Of a stretch of DNA of 64,000 bases, positions 53,103-60,982 are shown piece by piece. Each line of letters opens with the position of its first letter. Position 1 is the stretch's first letter. Source of the stretch: Agromyces sp. CF514 (GTDB taxonomy: Bacteria; Actinomycetota; Actinomycetes; Actinomycetales; Microbacteriaceae); contig NZ_FOZD01000001.1 of assembly GCF_900113185.1 (NCBI RefSeq), positions 806,001-870,000 on the forward strand. Reading direction: 5' to 3'. The position numbers were made by a program, and so were the translations under genes. The notes beneath the pieces were generated by a model, which saw nothing but the letters and a program-made list of their open reading frames with translations, was not told where the DNA came from and searched no databases.

Positions 53103-54614
53103 ATGACCACCTCGACCTCGCCTGACCACTCGACGGCACCCGATTCCCCGGCGGAACCCGATTCCCCGACCTCGGTCGAGCCCCCGACCGCCACCGCATC
53201 GCAGGTCGACGTCGGCAGCAACCGCTGGTACCTCTCGGCGGCTCCCGTGCTCCGCGCCCTCGTGCACCTCAGCGTGCCGATGGCCGCAGCCTTCGTCGTC
53301 AGCGCGCTCTACAACGTCATCAACGCCGGCTTCATCGGCTCCCAGCACGACACGTCGCTGCTGGCGGCGGTCACCTTCGGAACCCCGATCCTCGGACTGA
53401 TCATGGCCGTCGGCAGCATGTTCGGCGTCGGCGGCGGCGCCCTGGTGTCGCGCCTGCTCGGTGCGGCCGAGCACGACGCCGCTCGCGCCGACGACGTGAA
53501 GCGCGCCTCGTCGTTCTCGCTCTGGGGGGCCGTCGGCGCCGGCGTGCTGCTCGGCGCGCTCGGGCTCGTCTTCCTGCAGCCGCTCGTCGGCCTGCTGGGC
53601 GCCGGCGGCACCGGCGCGGCGGCCGCGACGGGCGAGTACGTCGCCGTGATGCTCGCCTTCATGCCGGTGCTCGCTGCGGCGTTCTGCCTGGAGCAACTCG
53701 TCCGTGCGGAGGGCGCCGCACGGCAGGCGATGGTCGGCCTGATGCTCACGACCGCGGCGAGCCTGGCGTTCGACGTCGTGTTCATCCTGCTGCTGCACTG
53801 GGGCGTCGGGGGCGTCGCACTCTCGATGGGCCTCGCCAACCTGCTCGCGATCGCGTACTGGGTGCGCTGGCTGCGCCGCACCGGCGCCGCGGTGAGCGTG
53901 TCGCCGAAGTGGTTCACCCTCGCCCGCACCACGGTCGGACCGGTGCTGTCGATCGGCGTCGGGGCGCTCGGCCAGGCCGCGTTCATGATCGTCACGAGTC
54001 TCGTGCTGAACACCCTCGCGGCCGGGTACGGCGAGGGGCCGCTGGCCGCGATGGGCGTCGCCGTGCGCATCGCCCAGGTTCCGGAGTTCCTCATCATGGG
54101 CGTGACCATGGGTGTGCTGCCGTTGCTCGCGTACGCCTACGGCAAGGGCGACCGGGCCAGGCTGGGCTCGGCGGTGCGCACGTCGTTCATCGCGGTCGGC
54201 ATCCTCGCGGTGCTGTTCTCGACGATCGTGTTCGCGTTCCGCGACCAGGTCTTCGGCCTGTTCTCCGACGATTCGTCGCTGCTGGCGATCGGCGCGGTGA
54301 TCATCACGGCCCAGTTGGTGGCGATGATCGCGAACGGGTTCACCGGACTGCTCACCTCGCTGTTCCAGGCCTGCGGAAAGGCCGTGCCGAGCATCGTGAT
54401 GTCGATGGCGCAGGGCGTGCTGTTCATCCCCGTCGTGATCGTCGCCAACTTGTGGTTCGGGCTGCCCGGCATCATCTGGGCCCTCACGGTCAGCGAGGTC
54501 GCCGTGCTTGTCGCGGGTCTCGGCATGTGGCTCGGCTACCGCCGTTCGATCGCGAGGGGCCTGTCGGATGGCTCGCCCGAGCGGGCCGAGCAGGTGCTCG
54601 CCGAGACTGCCTGA
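53103..54614 (+). CDS. MATE-family exporter
   Basis: A 503-residue multidrug and toxin extrusion protein with 12 helices in two MatE halves (about 48-205 and 265-425). Features include LSVPMAAAFVVSALYNVINAGFIG and FGVGGGALVSRLLG. The first 40 residues are a Ser/Pro/Asp-rich cytoplasmic extension. A GGAAAGGA ribosome-binding site lies before the ATG at 53103. The gap before the gene (52917-53102) is extremely G/C-rich (long CG runs) with no other recognisable signal. Drug export driven by Na+ or H+ is inferred from the family. Confidence 0.9.
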   Translation: MTTSTSPDHSTAPDSPAEPDSPTSVEPPTATASQVDVGSNRWYLSAAPVLRALVHLSVPMAAAFVVSALYNVINAGFIGSQHDTSLLAAVTFGTPILGLIMAVGSMFGVGGGALVSRLLGAAEHDAARADDVKRASSFSLWGAVGAGVLLGALGLVFLQPLVGLLGAGGTGAAAATGEYVAVMLAFMPVLAAAFCLEQLVRAEGAARQAMVGLMLTTAASLAFDVVFILLLHWGVGGVALSMGLANLLAIAYWVRWLRRTGAAVSVSPKWFTLARTTVGPVLSIGVGALGQAAFMIVTSLVLNTLAAGYGEGPLAAMGVAVRIAQVPEFLIMGVTMGVLPLLAYAYGKGDRARLGSAVRTSFIAVGILAVLFSTIVFAFRDQVFGLFSDDSSLLAIGAVIITAQLVAMIANGFTGLLTSLFQACGKAVPSIVMSMAQGVLFIPVVIVANLWFGLPGIIWALTVSEVAVLVAGLGMWLGYRRSIARGLSDGSPERAEQVLAETA

Positions 54615-54617
54615 ACC

Positions 54618-54659
54618 GGCGACGGGCTCGCCGCCAGGCCGGCGCGCGAGCCCGTCGCC
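54618..54659. terminator. Bidirectional hairpin between MATE and SDR genes
   Basis: GGCGACGGGCTCGC (54618-54631) pairs perfectly with 54646-54659. The loop has its own GGCC-type pairing. It begins 3 bases after the MATE stop and lies between converging genes. Confidence 0.65.
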
Positions 54660-54715
54660 CGCTCGTCTCCGCGGATGCGCGGCAGCCCGCCGCGATCGCG
54701 CCGCAGCCAGCCCGG

Positions 54716-55507
54716 TCAGAGCACGGTCGTGAGCACGCCGCCGTCGGCGCGGAGGGCTGCGCCGTTGGTCGCTGCGGAGCGCGGACTCGCGAGGTAGCGC
54801 ACGAGGTCGGCGATCTCGTCGGGCTCGATGAATCGCTGCAGCAGAGACGTCCGGTTCTGTCCGATGATGGCCGCCTTGAAGTCCGCCTCGCCGACCGCCT
54901 GGGCGGAGGCGAGCTGCGCGACCGTCTGCCTCACGCCGTCGGAGTAGGTCGGGCCGCCGAGCACGGTGTTCACCGTGACCGCGGTCCCTGCGGTGAGCTT
55001 CGCCAACCCGTTGGCGACGGCGAGCATGGCTGCCTTGGTCATGCCGTAGTGCACCATGTCGGCGGGCACGTTCACGCCCGATTCGCTGCTGATGAAGATG
55101 ACGCGTCCGTCGCCCCTGGAGAGCATTCCCGGGAGCAGGTGGCGGGAGAGCCGCACGCCGCTCATCACGTTCGCGTCGAAGAACCGCTGCCAGTCCTCAT
55201 CGGTCGTCTCGCCGAAGGGCTTCACCTCGAAGAGGCCGACATTGTTGACGAGGATGTCGACGTCGCCGATGCGACCGATCAGCTCCGTCGTCTCGGCGCC
55301 GTCTGAGAGATCCGCGGCGACGCCGTCGACGCGCGCTCCGGCAATGGCGGTGCGCAGGCCGGCCACCGCTTGCGCCACTCGCGCCTCGCTTCGACCGTTG
55401 ATCGTCACCACGGCCCCCTCTTCGAGCAGGGCCCGTGCGATCGCGTACCCGATCCCTTGCGTCGAACCGCTCACGAATGCGCGCCTGCCGGCGATTCCGA
55501 GATCCAT
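54716..55507 (-). CDS. Short-chain dehydrogenase/reductase
   Basis: A 263-residue SDR oxidoreductase. The cofactor motif is SGSTQGIGYAIA (about 14-25), NNVG is at about 87-90, and the catalytic Ser, Tyr and Lys are in ISSESGVN and VHYGMTKAAM. It is divergent from a MarR gene with two operator palindromes in between, so it is probably induced by a small molecule. Its base composition resembles the neighbours except for the AT-rich promoter. The substrate is unknown. Confidence 0.9.
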   Translation of the reverse strand: MDLGIAGRRAFVSGSTQGIGYAIARALLEEGAVVTINGRSEARVAQAVAGLRTAIAGARVDGVAADLSDGAETTELIGRIGDVDILVNNVGLFEVKPFGETTDEDWQRFFDANVMSGVRLSRHLLPGMLSRGDGRVIFISSESGVNVPADMVHYGMTKAAMLAVANGLAKLTAGTAVTVNTVLGGPTYSDGVRQTVAQLASAQAVGEADFKAAIIGQNRTSLLQRFIEPDEIADLVRYLASPRSAATNGAALRADGGVLTTVL

Positions 55508-55522
55508 CGAGTGCTCCTTTTT

Positions 55523-55571
55523 AGTTGCTCAAGCAAGTGAAAGTCCAGACTATTCACTTGCCTGAGCAAGT
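55523..55571. promoter_or_regulatory. Twin MarR operators between SDR and MarR genes
   Basis: Two related 16-base palindromes, AGTTGCTCAAGCAAGT (55523-55538) and ACTTGCCTGAGCAAGT (55556-55571), have centres 33 bases apart, about three helical turns, so both face the same side of the DNA. They lie in the 87-base divergent gap and would let one MarR protein control both genes. Confidence 0.75.
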
Positions 55572-55594
55572 CAAATTGGCGTAAGTTCGTACGC

Positions 55595-56083
55595 ATGGCT
55601 TCGGATGGTCCAGATGACGGGCTCACGGGTGAAGCCCTCGAGACCTGGTCGGCGTTCGCGACCGTGCTCGAGTGGTTGCCGCCCGCGCTCGACGCGCAGC
55701 TGCTCCGCGATGCCGAGCTGACCCACTTCGAGTACGGGATCCTCTTCGCCCTGGGCAACGAGCCCGGCGGAACGCTGCGCATGCGCGTGCTCGCTGCATA
55801 CGCGAACAGTTCGCTCTCGAGGCTCTCGCGCGCGATGTCGCGTCTCGAGGCGCGCGGCTGGGCTCGCCGCGAGCCCGACCCGGTCGACGGCCGGTCGACG
55901 CTCGCCGTCTTGACTGCGGCGGGGCGGGCGAAGCTCGTCGAGGCCACGCCCGGGCACGTGCAGACGGTGCACCGGCTGGTGCTCGGCGCACTGACCCAGG
56001 CTCAATCTCGCCAGCTGCGCGAGATCAGTCGACGGATCATGGGCGCGATTCGCGAAGACGACGGATGGCGTCCCGCGTCGTAG
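55595..56083 (+). CDS. MarR-family regulator of the SDR gene
   Basis: A 162-residue MarR-type regulator with the recognition helix region ANSSLSRLSRAMSRLEARGW and the wing RREPDPVDGRSTLAVLTAAG. It lies divergent from the SDR gene, with twin operators between them, and probably represses both. The group resembles MarR proteins that respond to phenolic or quinone compounds, but this cannot be judged from sequence alone. Confidence 0.9.
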   Translation: MASDGPDDGLTGEALETWSAFATVLEWLPPALDAQLLRDAELTHFEYGILFALGNEPGGTLRMRVLAAYANSSLSRLSRAMSRLEARGWARREPDPVDGRSTLAVLTAAGRAKLVEATPGHVQTVHRLVLGALTQAQSRQLREISRRIMGAIREDDGWRPAS

Positions 56084-56164
56084 TCGAAAGCCGGTCGCCG
56101 TCTCCGTCATCGCGCAGGCGTGGCAGCCGGCACGGGCCGGTTCGGGGCCCAGGGGCCCGAGGTC

Positions 56165-57466
56165 TCAGGCCGGTCGCCCGTCGAGCCCGGCGAGCCGACG
56201 CTCGAGGAACCGGCGCTCCGGGCCCGTCGGCGCAAGCGCGATCGCCTCGCGGTAGCGGTCGGCCGCGGCATCCGCTCGCCCGAGCCTGCGCAGCAGGTCG
56301 GCCTGGGCCGCCGACAGCAGGTGGTAGCGGTCGAGCACTCCGGATGCCGCGAGCCGGTCGAGTTCGTCGAGGCCCGCCAGAGGGTGGCCGGCGAGGCCGA
56401 GTGCGACGGCACGGTTGAGGGCGATCACGGGTGACGGGTTGATGGTCAGCAGTGCGTCGTACCGCTGCACGATGGCGCCCCAGTCCGTGTCGTCGGCGTG
56501 CGCGGCCCGTGCGTGCTCGCGCTGGATCTCGGCCTGCAGGCGGTAGGAGCCCGGCGCGGGGCCCCGCCGACCGGCATCGCCGGTTACGGGTAACCGGTCG
56601 AGCCGGTCGAGCACTGCGAGCCCGTCGGCGATCTCGTCGCCGTTCCAGCGCGACCGGTCCTGCTCGTCGAGCGGCACGAGCTCGCCGTCGGCGTCGACGC
56701 GGGCGGCCGAACGCGCGTGCTGCAGCAGCAGGAGCGCGAGCAACGACGCGGTCTCTGGCTCGTCGGGCATCAACTCGGTGACGAGTCGGGCGAGGCGGAT
56801 CGCCTCCTCCTGGAGGTCGAGCCGCAGCAACCGGTCGCCCGAGCTGGCGAGGTACCCCTCGTTGTGCACGAGCATGAGCACGGCGAGCACGCCGTCCAGT
56901 CGCCGTCGGAGCTCGTCGCCCTCGGGAACGCGGTACGGGATGCCCGCGTTGCGGATCTTGCGCTTGGCGCGCACGAGCCGTTGCGCCATGGTGGCCTCTG
57001 GCACGAGGAACGCGCGCGCGATCTCGGGCGTCTCGAGCCCGCCGACCGTGCGCAGGGTCAGGGCGACCCGCGCCTCGAGCGGCAGCGCGGGGTGCGCGCA
57101 CGTGAAGATCAGCCGCAGTCGATCGTCGATCTCGTCGGCCGATGCGGCGAGGTCGCCCGGATCGGTGGGGGCGCCGGGCCCGCGCAGCTCGTCCATCACC
57201 ATCCACTCCCTGACCTTGTCGATCTCGACGCCGCGTCGCCTCAGCACGTCGAGCGCCCGGTTGCGTGCGACGGTCGTGAGCCACGCGCCCGGGTTGTCGG
57301 GCACGCCCTCGTCGGGCCAGCGCTCCGCTGCGCGCACGAACGCGTCGGCCGCGGCATCCTCCGCGAGGTCCCAGTCGCGGGTCGCCCTGATGAGCGTCGC
57401 GACGACGCGGCTCCACTCCTCGCGATAGGCCCGGTCGACCGCCGCACCCGGGTCGGCCCGCGTCAT
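56165..57466 (-). CDS. ECF42-type RNA polymerase sigma factor
   Basis: A 433-residue sigma factor of the large ECF group (ECF42) with an N-terminal sigma-2 (about 10-80) and sigma-4 (about 115-175) pair and a long C-terminal extension of about 250 residues with helical TPR-like repeats (DUF6596 region). There is no anti-sigma gene, as is usual for ECF42, where the C-terminal part itself is needed for activity. It lies 7 bases downstream of a DGPF gene, the conserved partner of this group, and probably transcribes its own operon and the divergent DGPF pair from the promoters at 57855-57881 and 57935-57961. Confidence 0.9.
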   Translation of the reverse strand: MTRADPGAAVDRAYREEWSRVVATLIRATRDWDLAEDAAADAFVRAAERWPDEGVPDNPGAWLTTVARNRALDVLRRRGVEIDKVREWMVMDELRGPGAPTDPGDLAASADEIDDRLRLIFTCAHPALPLEARVALTLRTVGGLETPEIARAFLVPEATMAQRLVRAKRKIRNAGIPYRVPEGDELRRRLDGVLAVLMLVHNEGYLASSGDRLLRLDLQEEAIRLARLVTELMPDEPETASLLALLLLQHARSAARVDADGELVPLDEQDRSRWNGDEIADGLAVLDRLDRLPVTGDAGRRGPAPGSYRLQAEIQREHARAAHADDTDWGAIVQRYDALLTINPSPVIALNRAVALGLAGHPLAGLDELDRLAASGVLDRYHLLSAAQADLLRRLGRADAAADRYREAIALAPTGPERRFLERRLAGLDGRPA

Positions 57467-57473
57467 CCGTCGG

Positions 57474-57815
57474 TCACTCGTCGTCGGCGCCGTTCCAGAA
57501 CGGCCGCAGCTCGATGCGCCCGCCCCTCGCCATCGGATGCCGCGACGCGATCTCGATCGCCTCGTCGAGGTCGCGGCACTCGAGGATGTCGTACCCGGCG
57601 ATCCACTCCTTCGACTCGGTGAACGGGCCGTCGGTGACGAGCAGTTCGCCGTCGCGGACGCGCACGAGCGTCGCGTCGCGCACGGGCTGCAGCCGCTCGC
57701 CGTCGATGCGCGTGCCCCGCTCGTCGTTCTCGGCGACCCACTGCTCGATCGGGATGCCCTCGTCGCCTGAGCGGTCGGGCTGCGTGTCGGTGGCGACGAA
57801 CATGAAGTACTTCAT
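57474..57815 (-). CDS. DGPF-motif (YCII-related) protein 1
   Basis: A 113-residue member of the YCII-related family with the motif VTDGPFTESKEWIAGYDILE (about residues 61-80). The family has a ferredoxin-like fold and a conserved His/Asp pair, but its biochemical function is not established. It forms an operon with the ECF42 sigma gene and is the first gene after an ECF42-like promoter. The ATG at 57815 begins MKYFMFVA, the typical N-terminus. Confidence 0.88.
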   Translation of the reverse strand: MKYFMFVATDTQPDRSGDEGIPIEQWVAENDERGTRIDGERLQPVRDATLVRVRDGELLVTDGPFTESKEWIAGYDILECRDLDEAIEIASRHPMARGGRIELRPFWNGADDE

Positions 57816-57854
57816 GCGAACTCCTCGGTCTCGTGATTCACGGTATGCCCAGGC

Positions 57855-57881
57855 GACGAACGGCGACAGGGCGAATCGACA
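57855..57881 (-). promoter_or_regulatory. ECF42-type promoter of the sigma operon
   Basis: On the minus strand, TGTCGA (complement 57876-57881) and CGTC (complement 57855-57858) are separated by 17 bases. This matches the reported ECF42 consensus, TGTCGA at -35 and CGA/TC at -10. The -10 end lies 42-43 bases before the DGPF start. The gene downstream encodes the sigma factor, so positive autoregulation is expected. Confidence 0.7.
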
Positions 57882-57934
57882 CCTGCACCGAAATCGTCGC
57901 CCGACACGGGGAATCGAGCGGATGTCGCGCCGAC

Positions 57935-57961
57935 TGTCGATTCGAGCGGCCGCCGTTCGTC
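57935..57961 (+). promoter_or_regulatory. ECF42-type promoter of the divergent DGPF pair
   Basis: TGTCGA (57935-57940) and CGTC (57958-57961) have the same 17-base spacer as the promoter on the other strand. The whole region forms an inverted repeat, 57853-57881 against 57935-57963, with 23 of 29 bases matched. Confidence 0.7.
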
Positions 57962-58000
57962 GCAGGTGCATGAGCACGAAGACGAGAGGAGTATGACGTG

Positions 58001-58342
58001 ATGGAGATCATGATGTTCGTGGTCGCCGACCCCGACGTGGATGCCGGGCCGGTCGACGAGGAGGCAGTGGCCGAGTGGGATCGCCTGCGAGCCGAGCAGG
58101 GCGTGCTGACGCGCGCGATGCGGCTGCGCCCGATCGACGAGACCGTGACGGTGCGGGTGCGCGGCGGCGAGACGATCGTCACCGACGGACCGTTCACCGA
58201 GTCGAAGGAGTGGATCGCCGGGTACGACGTGCTCGAGCTGCCCGATCTCGACGCCGCGGTCGAACTCGCCAAGGGCGACCCGCTGGCGCGCCACGGCGCC
58301 CTCGAGGTGCGGCCGTTCTGGCCGCTGCACCAGGGGGAGTGA
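58001..58342 (+). CDS. DGPF-motif (YCII-related) protein 2
   Basis: A YCII-related protein of 113 residues with VTDGPFTESKEWIAGYDVLE in the same place as its neighbour. The ATG at 58001 is preferred over a GTG one codon earlier; GAGAGGAG lies upstream. It heads a plus-strand operon opposite the sigma operon and should be expressed by the ECF42 sigma factor. The function is unknown; a role in handling a metabolite or redox stress is speculative. Confidence 0.87.
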   Translation: MEIMMFVVADPDVDAGPVDEEAVAEWDRLRAEQGVLTRAMRLRPIDETVTVRVRGGETIVTDGPFTESKEWIAGYDVLELPDLDAAVELAKGDPLARHGALEVRPFWPLHQGE

Positions 58343-58345
58343 ATC

Positions 58346-58693
58346 GTGGAGTACATGATGTTCGTGCTGCACGACCCCGCTGCCGAGCCGTATGCGCCGG
58401 AGGACGACGACCTGCAGGCGTGGGGTGACGAGGTGGAGCGCCGCGGTGTCTGGATCGCCGGCGATCGGCTCCGTCCGCCCGAGGACGCGAAGACCGTGCG
58501 CGTGCGCGGCGACAAGGCGTTCGTGACCGACGGCCCGTTCACCGAATCGAAGGAGTGGATCGCCGGCTTCGACGTGATCGAGGTGCGCGACCTCGACGAG
58601 GCGATCGAGATCGCGGCGAAGCACCCGATGGCGAGGTTCGGGCGCATCGAGCTGCGGCGTGCGTGGCCGCTCTCGGAGGGATTCGAGCCGTAG
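58346..58693 (+). CDS. DGPF-motif (YCII-related) protein 3
   Basis: The third YCII-related protein, 115 residues, with VTDGPFTESKEWIAGFDVIE. It starts at a GTG 3 bases after the second gene, with GGGGGAG ahead. The motif is nearly identical in all three proteins while the rest diverges, so they are old duplicates under strong constraint at this segment. They could form mixed oligomers. It converges on the flavoprotein gene with a gap of only 4 bases. Confidence 0.87.
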   Translation: MEYMMFVLHDPAAEPYAPEDDDLQAWGDEVERRGVWIAGDRLRPPEDAKTVRVRGDKAFVTDGPFTESKEWIAGFDVIEVRDLDEAIEIAAKHPMARFGRIELRRAWPLSEGFEP

Positions 58694-58697
58694 AACC

Positions 58698-60014
58698 TCA
58701 GGCCGGCCGGATGTGGTGCGCAGGCCGGAACGCGTCTCGGGGGTCGACCTGCGCCTTCACCCGGCGCAGCCGTTCGAGCGTCGCGGGCGGGTAGATCGTG
58801 GCGAGCACGTCGTCGCCGTACTCCTGCGTGAAGTTCGCGTAGCGCCCCGACGTGTGGGCGAGCGGCGCGTCGACCTCGAGCAGCAGGTCGGCGGCCGCCT
58901 CGTCGCTCGCGTCGGGGCCGAGCACGCCGTTGACCACCAGGAACGCCTGCGCATCGCGGAAGGCGATCGGGGTCGCTTCGGGAGCGACGCGCCCGAAGCC
59001 GCCGCCCAGCGCGCGCAGCATGAGCATGGTCGGTGCCGAGGCGTCGAGTGCCTGCACGCAGGCGTCGAGGAACGCATCGCTCAACTCGGGCACGAAGCCG
59101 TTGCCGCCCACGAACCGGAACGGCGGCTTGCCGGGCGGCGCCGCCTCGAGCAGCTCGCCGTAGTCGAGCGGCGCGAGCGCCACCTCGGTCACCGAGGGCA
59201 GTTCGAGCAGGGGCGCGAGCAGCCGGCGAAGCTCGGCCTCGCTGCCGCGAAGTGCGACGCCCAACTGCGGGCCGCCCGGCATCTCGGGGCCGAACGGCGG
59301 CATGACGAGCAGCGTCGAGTTCAGCTCGTCGGGTGAGGCGAGCGTGACCTCGCGCCAGGCGCGCAGCACCGCGGGCACGTCTGAGTCGTCGAACCGCACC
59401 TGCCCGCCGACCAGGCCGTCGACGGGGCTCGCGCGGAACGTGAAGCGCGTCACGATGCCGAAGTTGCCGCCACCGCCGCGGAGCGCCCAGAACAGGTCGG
59501 CATGCGAATCGGCGTTCGCCGCGACGACGTCGCCCGAAGCCGTCACGACCTCCGCCTCGACGAGCAGGTCGACGGCGAGCCCGTGCGTGCGCACGAGCCA
59601 GCCGATGCCGCCCCCGACGCCGATGCCTCCGACGCCGACATCGCGCGTGTCGCCCGAGGTGACGGCGAGCCCGTGCGGCGCCAGCGCGTCGGCGACGTCG
59701 GACCAGTGCGCCCCGCCGCCGACGTCGACGAGGTCGCCGTCGCGGAGCGTGACGGCGTCGAGCGCCGCGAGATCGATCACGAGGCCGTCGGTCGCGGGTT
59801 CGCCGCCGTGGCCGCCGCTGCGCACGTGGATCGCCAGGCCGTGCGCCACGGCGGTGCGGACGGCGTCGGCGACCTCGGCGGAGTTCGTCGGCCGCACGAC
59901 CGCATCGGGCGTTCCGGGGCCGAGGAACACCGTGCGGCCGGCGTCGTATTCGGGGCTGCCCGGCCCGAAGGCACGGCCGGGCAGGGCTTCGCTCAGCGTC
60001 GAGAGGATGGACAT
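58698..60014 (-). CDS. FAD-linked oxidase, berberine-bridge-like
   Basis: A 438-residue PCMH/VAO-fold flavoprotein. VRSGGHGGEPATDG (about 64-77) carries the His for a covalent FAD bond, and GGIGVGGGIGWLVRTHGLAVD (about 128-150) binds the pyrophosphate. The C-terminal BBE motif RYANFTQEYGDD places a second-site residue. The usual second cysteine (for a bicovalent FAD) is not apparent. Family members oxidise sugars, alkaloids or polyketides. It is neighbour to, but on the opposite strand from, the DGPF genes. Confidence 0.88.
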   Translation of the reverse strand: MSILSTLSEALPGRAFGPGSPEYDAGRTVFLGPGTPDAVVRPTNSAEVADAVRTAVAHGLAIHVRSGGHGGEPATDGLVIDLAALDAVTLRDGDLVDVGGGAHWSDVADALAPHGLAVTSGDTRDVGVGGIGVGGGIGWLVRTHGLAVDLLVEAEVVTASGDVVAANADSHADLFWALRGGGGNFGIVTRFTFRASPVDGLVGGQVRFDDSDVPAVLRAWREVTLASPDELNSTLLVMPPFGPEMPGGPQLGVALRGSEAELRRLLAPLLELPSVTEVALAPLDYGELLEAAPPGKPPFRFVGGNGFVPELSDAFLDACVQALDASAPTMLMLRALGGGFGRVAPEATPIAFRDAQAFLVVNGVLGPDASDEAAADLLLEVDAPLAHTSGRYANFTQEYGDDVLATIYPPATLERLRRVKAQVDPRDAFRPAHHIRPA

Positions 60015-60095
60015 GGCGGGAGTCTGACAGGCACTGCCGACATCCGGAATCCCCGATCGGAACCGAAACCGGTGTCGAGCGAGGGAGGTGAGGCG

Positions 60096-60911
60096 TCAGT
60101 GCGGCAGCACGAGCATGACCCCGAGGGTGATCATGACGACCGCGATGACGCCGTCGAGCACACGCCACGCCCGGGGGCTCGCGAGCACGCCGCCGAGCAG
60201 CCTCGACCCGTAGGCGAGGCCGAAGAACCAGACGATGCTCGCGAGGCCCGCGCCGGCGGCGAACGCCCAGCGCCCGTCGCCGTGGGTGCTCGCGATCGAC
60301 CCGAGCAGGAACAGCGTGTCGAGGTACACGTGCGGGTTCAGCCAGGTGAGCGCGAGGCACGTGAGCACGGCGGCCGTGAGCGTGGTGCGGCCGACGGCGG
60401 CGCCTGCCGATCCGGCGTGGCGAGTCGCACGGGGCGCCGTGGGCGTTCGTGCGGGTCGGGTCATCGTCGGGGAAGCGGATGCCGCGGCCGGGCCGGGAAC
60501 GGCGGCCGAGGTGTCCCGACCCGAGCCTTCCGCACCCGGGCCGCCCGCGGCATCCGTCTCACCGTGACCGAGACCGTCGCCGTCGCCGTCGGCGGAACCC
60601 TCGCCCGCGACCAGCGCCTCGCCGCTCGGTCGGATCGCGCGCTTGGCCGCGAGCAGGCCGTAGACGACGAGGAACGCCGCTCCTGCCCAGCGCACGGCCT
60701 CGACGAGCCACGGCACGGCCTGGAGCACCGCTCCGACGCCCGAGACGCCGAGCACGATGAGCGTCAGGTCGCTGAGCGCGCAGATCGCGGCGACGACGAA
60801 GACGTGCTCGCGGCGGATGCCCTGGCGCAGCACGAACAGGTTCTGCGCGCCGATCGCGACGATCAGCGAGAGGCCGAGGCCGAGGCCGGCGAGCGCAGAG
60901 GAGAGGGGCAC
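60096..60911 (-). CDS. lysE: LysE/ArgO-type amino acid exporter
   Basis: A 271-residue inner-membrane exporter with six helices. The start ALAGLGLGLSLIVAIGAQNLFVLRQG and LTWLNPHVYLDTLFLLGSI are typical for the LysE family. Between helices 3 and 4 lies an unusual Gly/Ala/Asp/Pro-rich insertion of about 75 residues, partly encoded by the GCGGATGCCGC word (DAAGG). The GTG at 60911 is 6 bases after a TAACGT -10 box, so the mRNA is probably leaderless. It is divergent from its LysG regulator and should export lysine or arginine when levels are high. Confidence 0.9.
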   Translation of the reverse strand: MPLSSALAGLGLGLSLIVAIGAQNLFVLRQGIRREHVFVVAAICALSDLTLIVLGVSGVGAVLQAVPWLVEAVRWAGAAFLVVYGLLAAKRAIRPSGEALVAGEGSADGDGDGLGHGETDAAGGPGAEGSGRDTSAAVPGPAAASASPTMTRPARTPTAPRATRHAGSAGAAVGRTTLTAAVLTCLALTWLNPHVYLDTLFLLGSIASTHGDGRWAFAAGAGLASIVWFFGLAYGSRLLGGVLASPRAWRVLDGVIAVVMITLGVMLVLPH

Positions 60912-60982
60912 ATCTCGACGTTAGGCGGGCGGGGGGCATCAATCCAGCTCATGTTACTTCAGAAGCATTAGCGTTGCTTCAG
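60912..60982. promoter_or_regulatory. Divergent lysE-lysG promoter and operator
   Basis: TAACGT on the minus strand (complement 60918-60923) serves lysE, and TAGCGT (60969-60974) serves lysG. GAAGCA-N7-TGCTTC (60962-60980) is a 19-base inverted repeat that overlaps the lysG -10 box and is a good candidate LysG site. A second CTTCAG lies at 60957-60962. Confidence 0.6.

Noticed and set aside
54716-56083. A horizontally acquired SDR-MarR island
   Set aside because: Only the short promoter gap is AT-rich. Codon use in both genes matches the neighbours, and no mobile element or tRNA flanks them.
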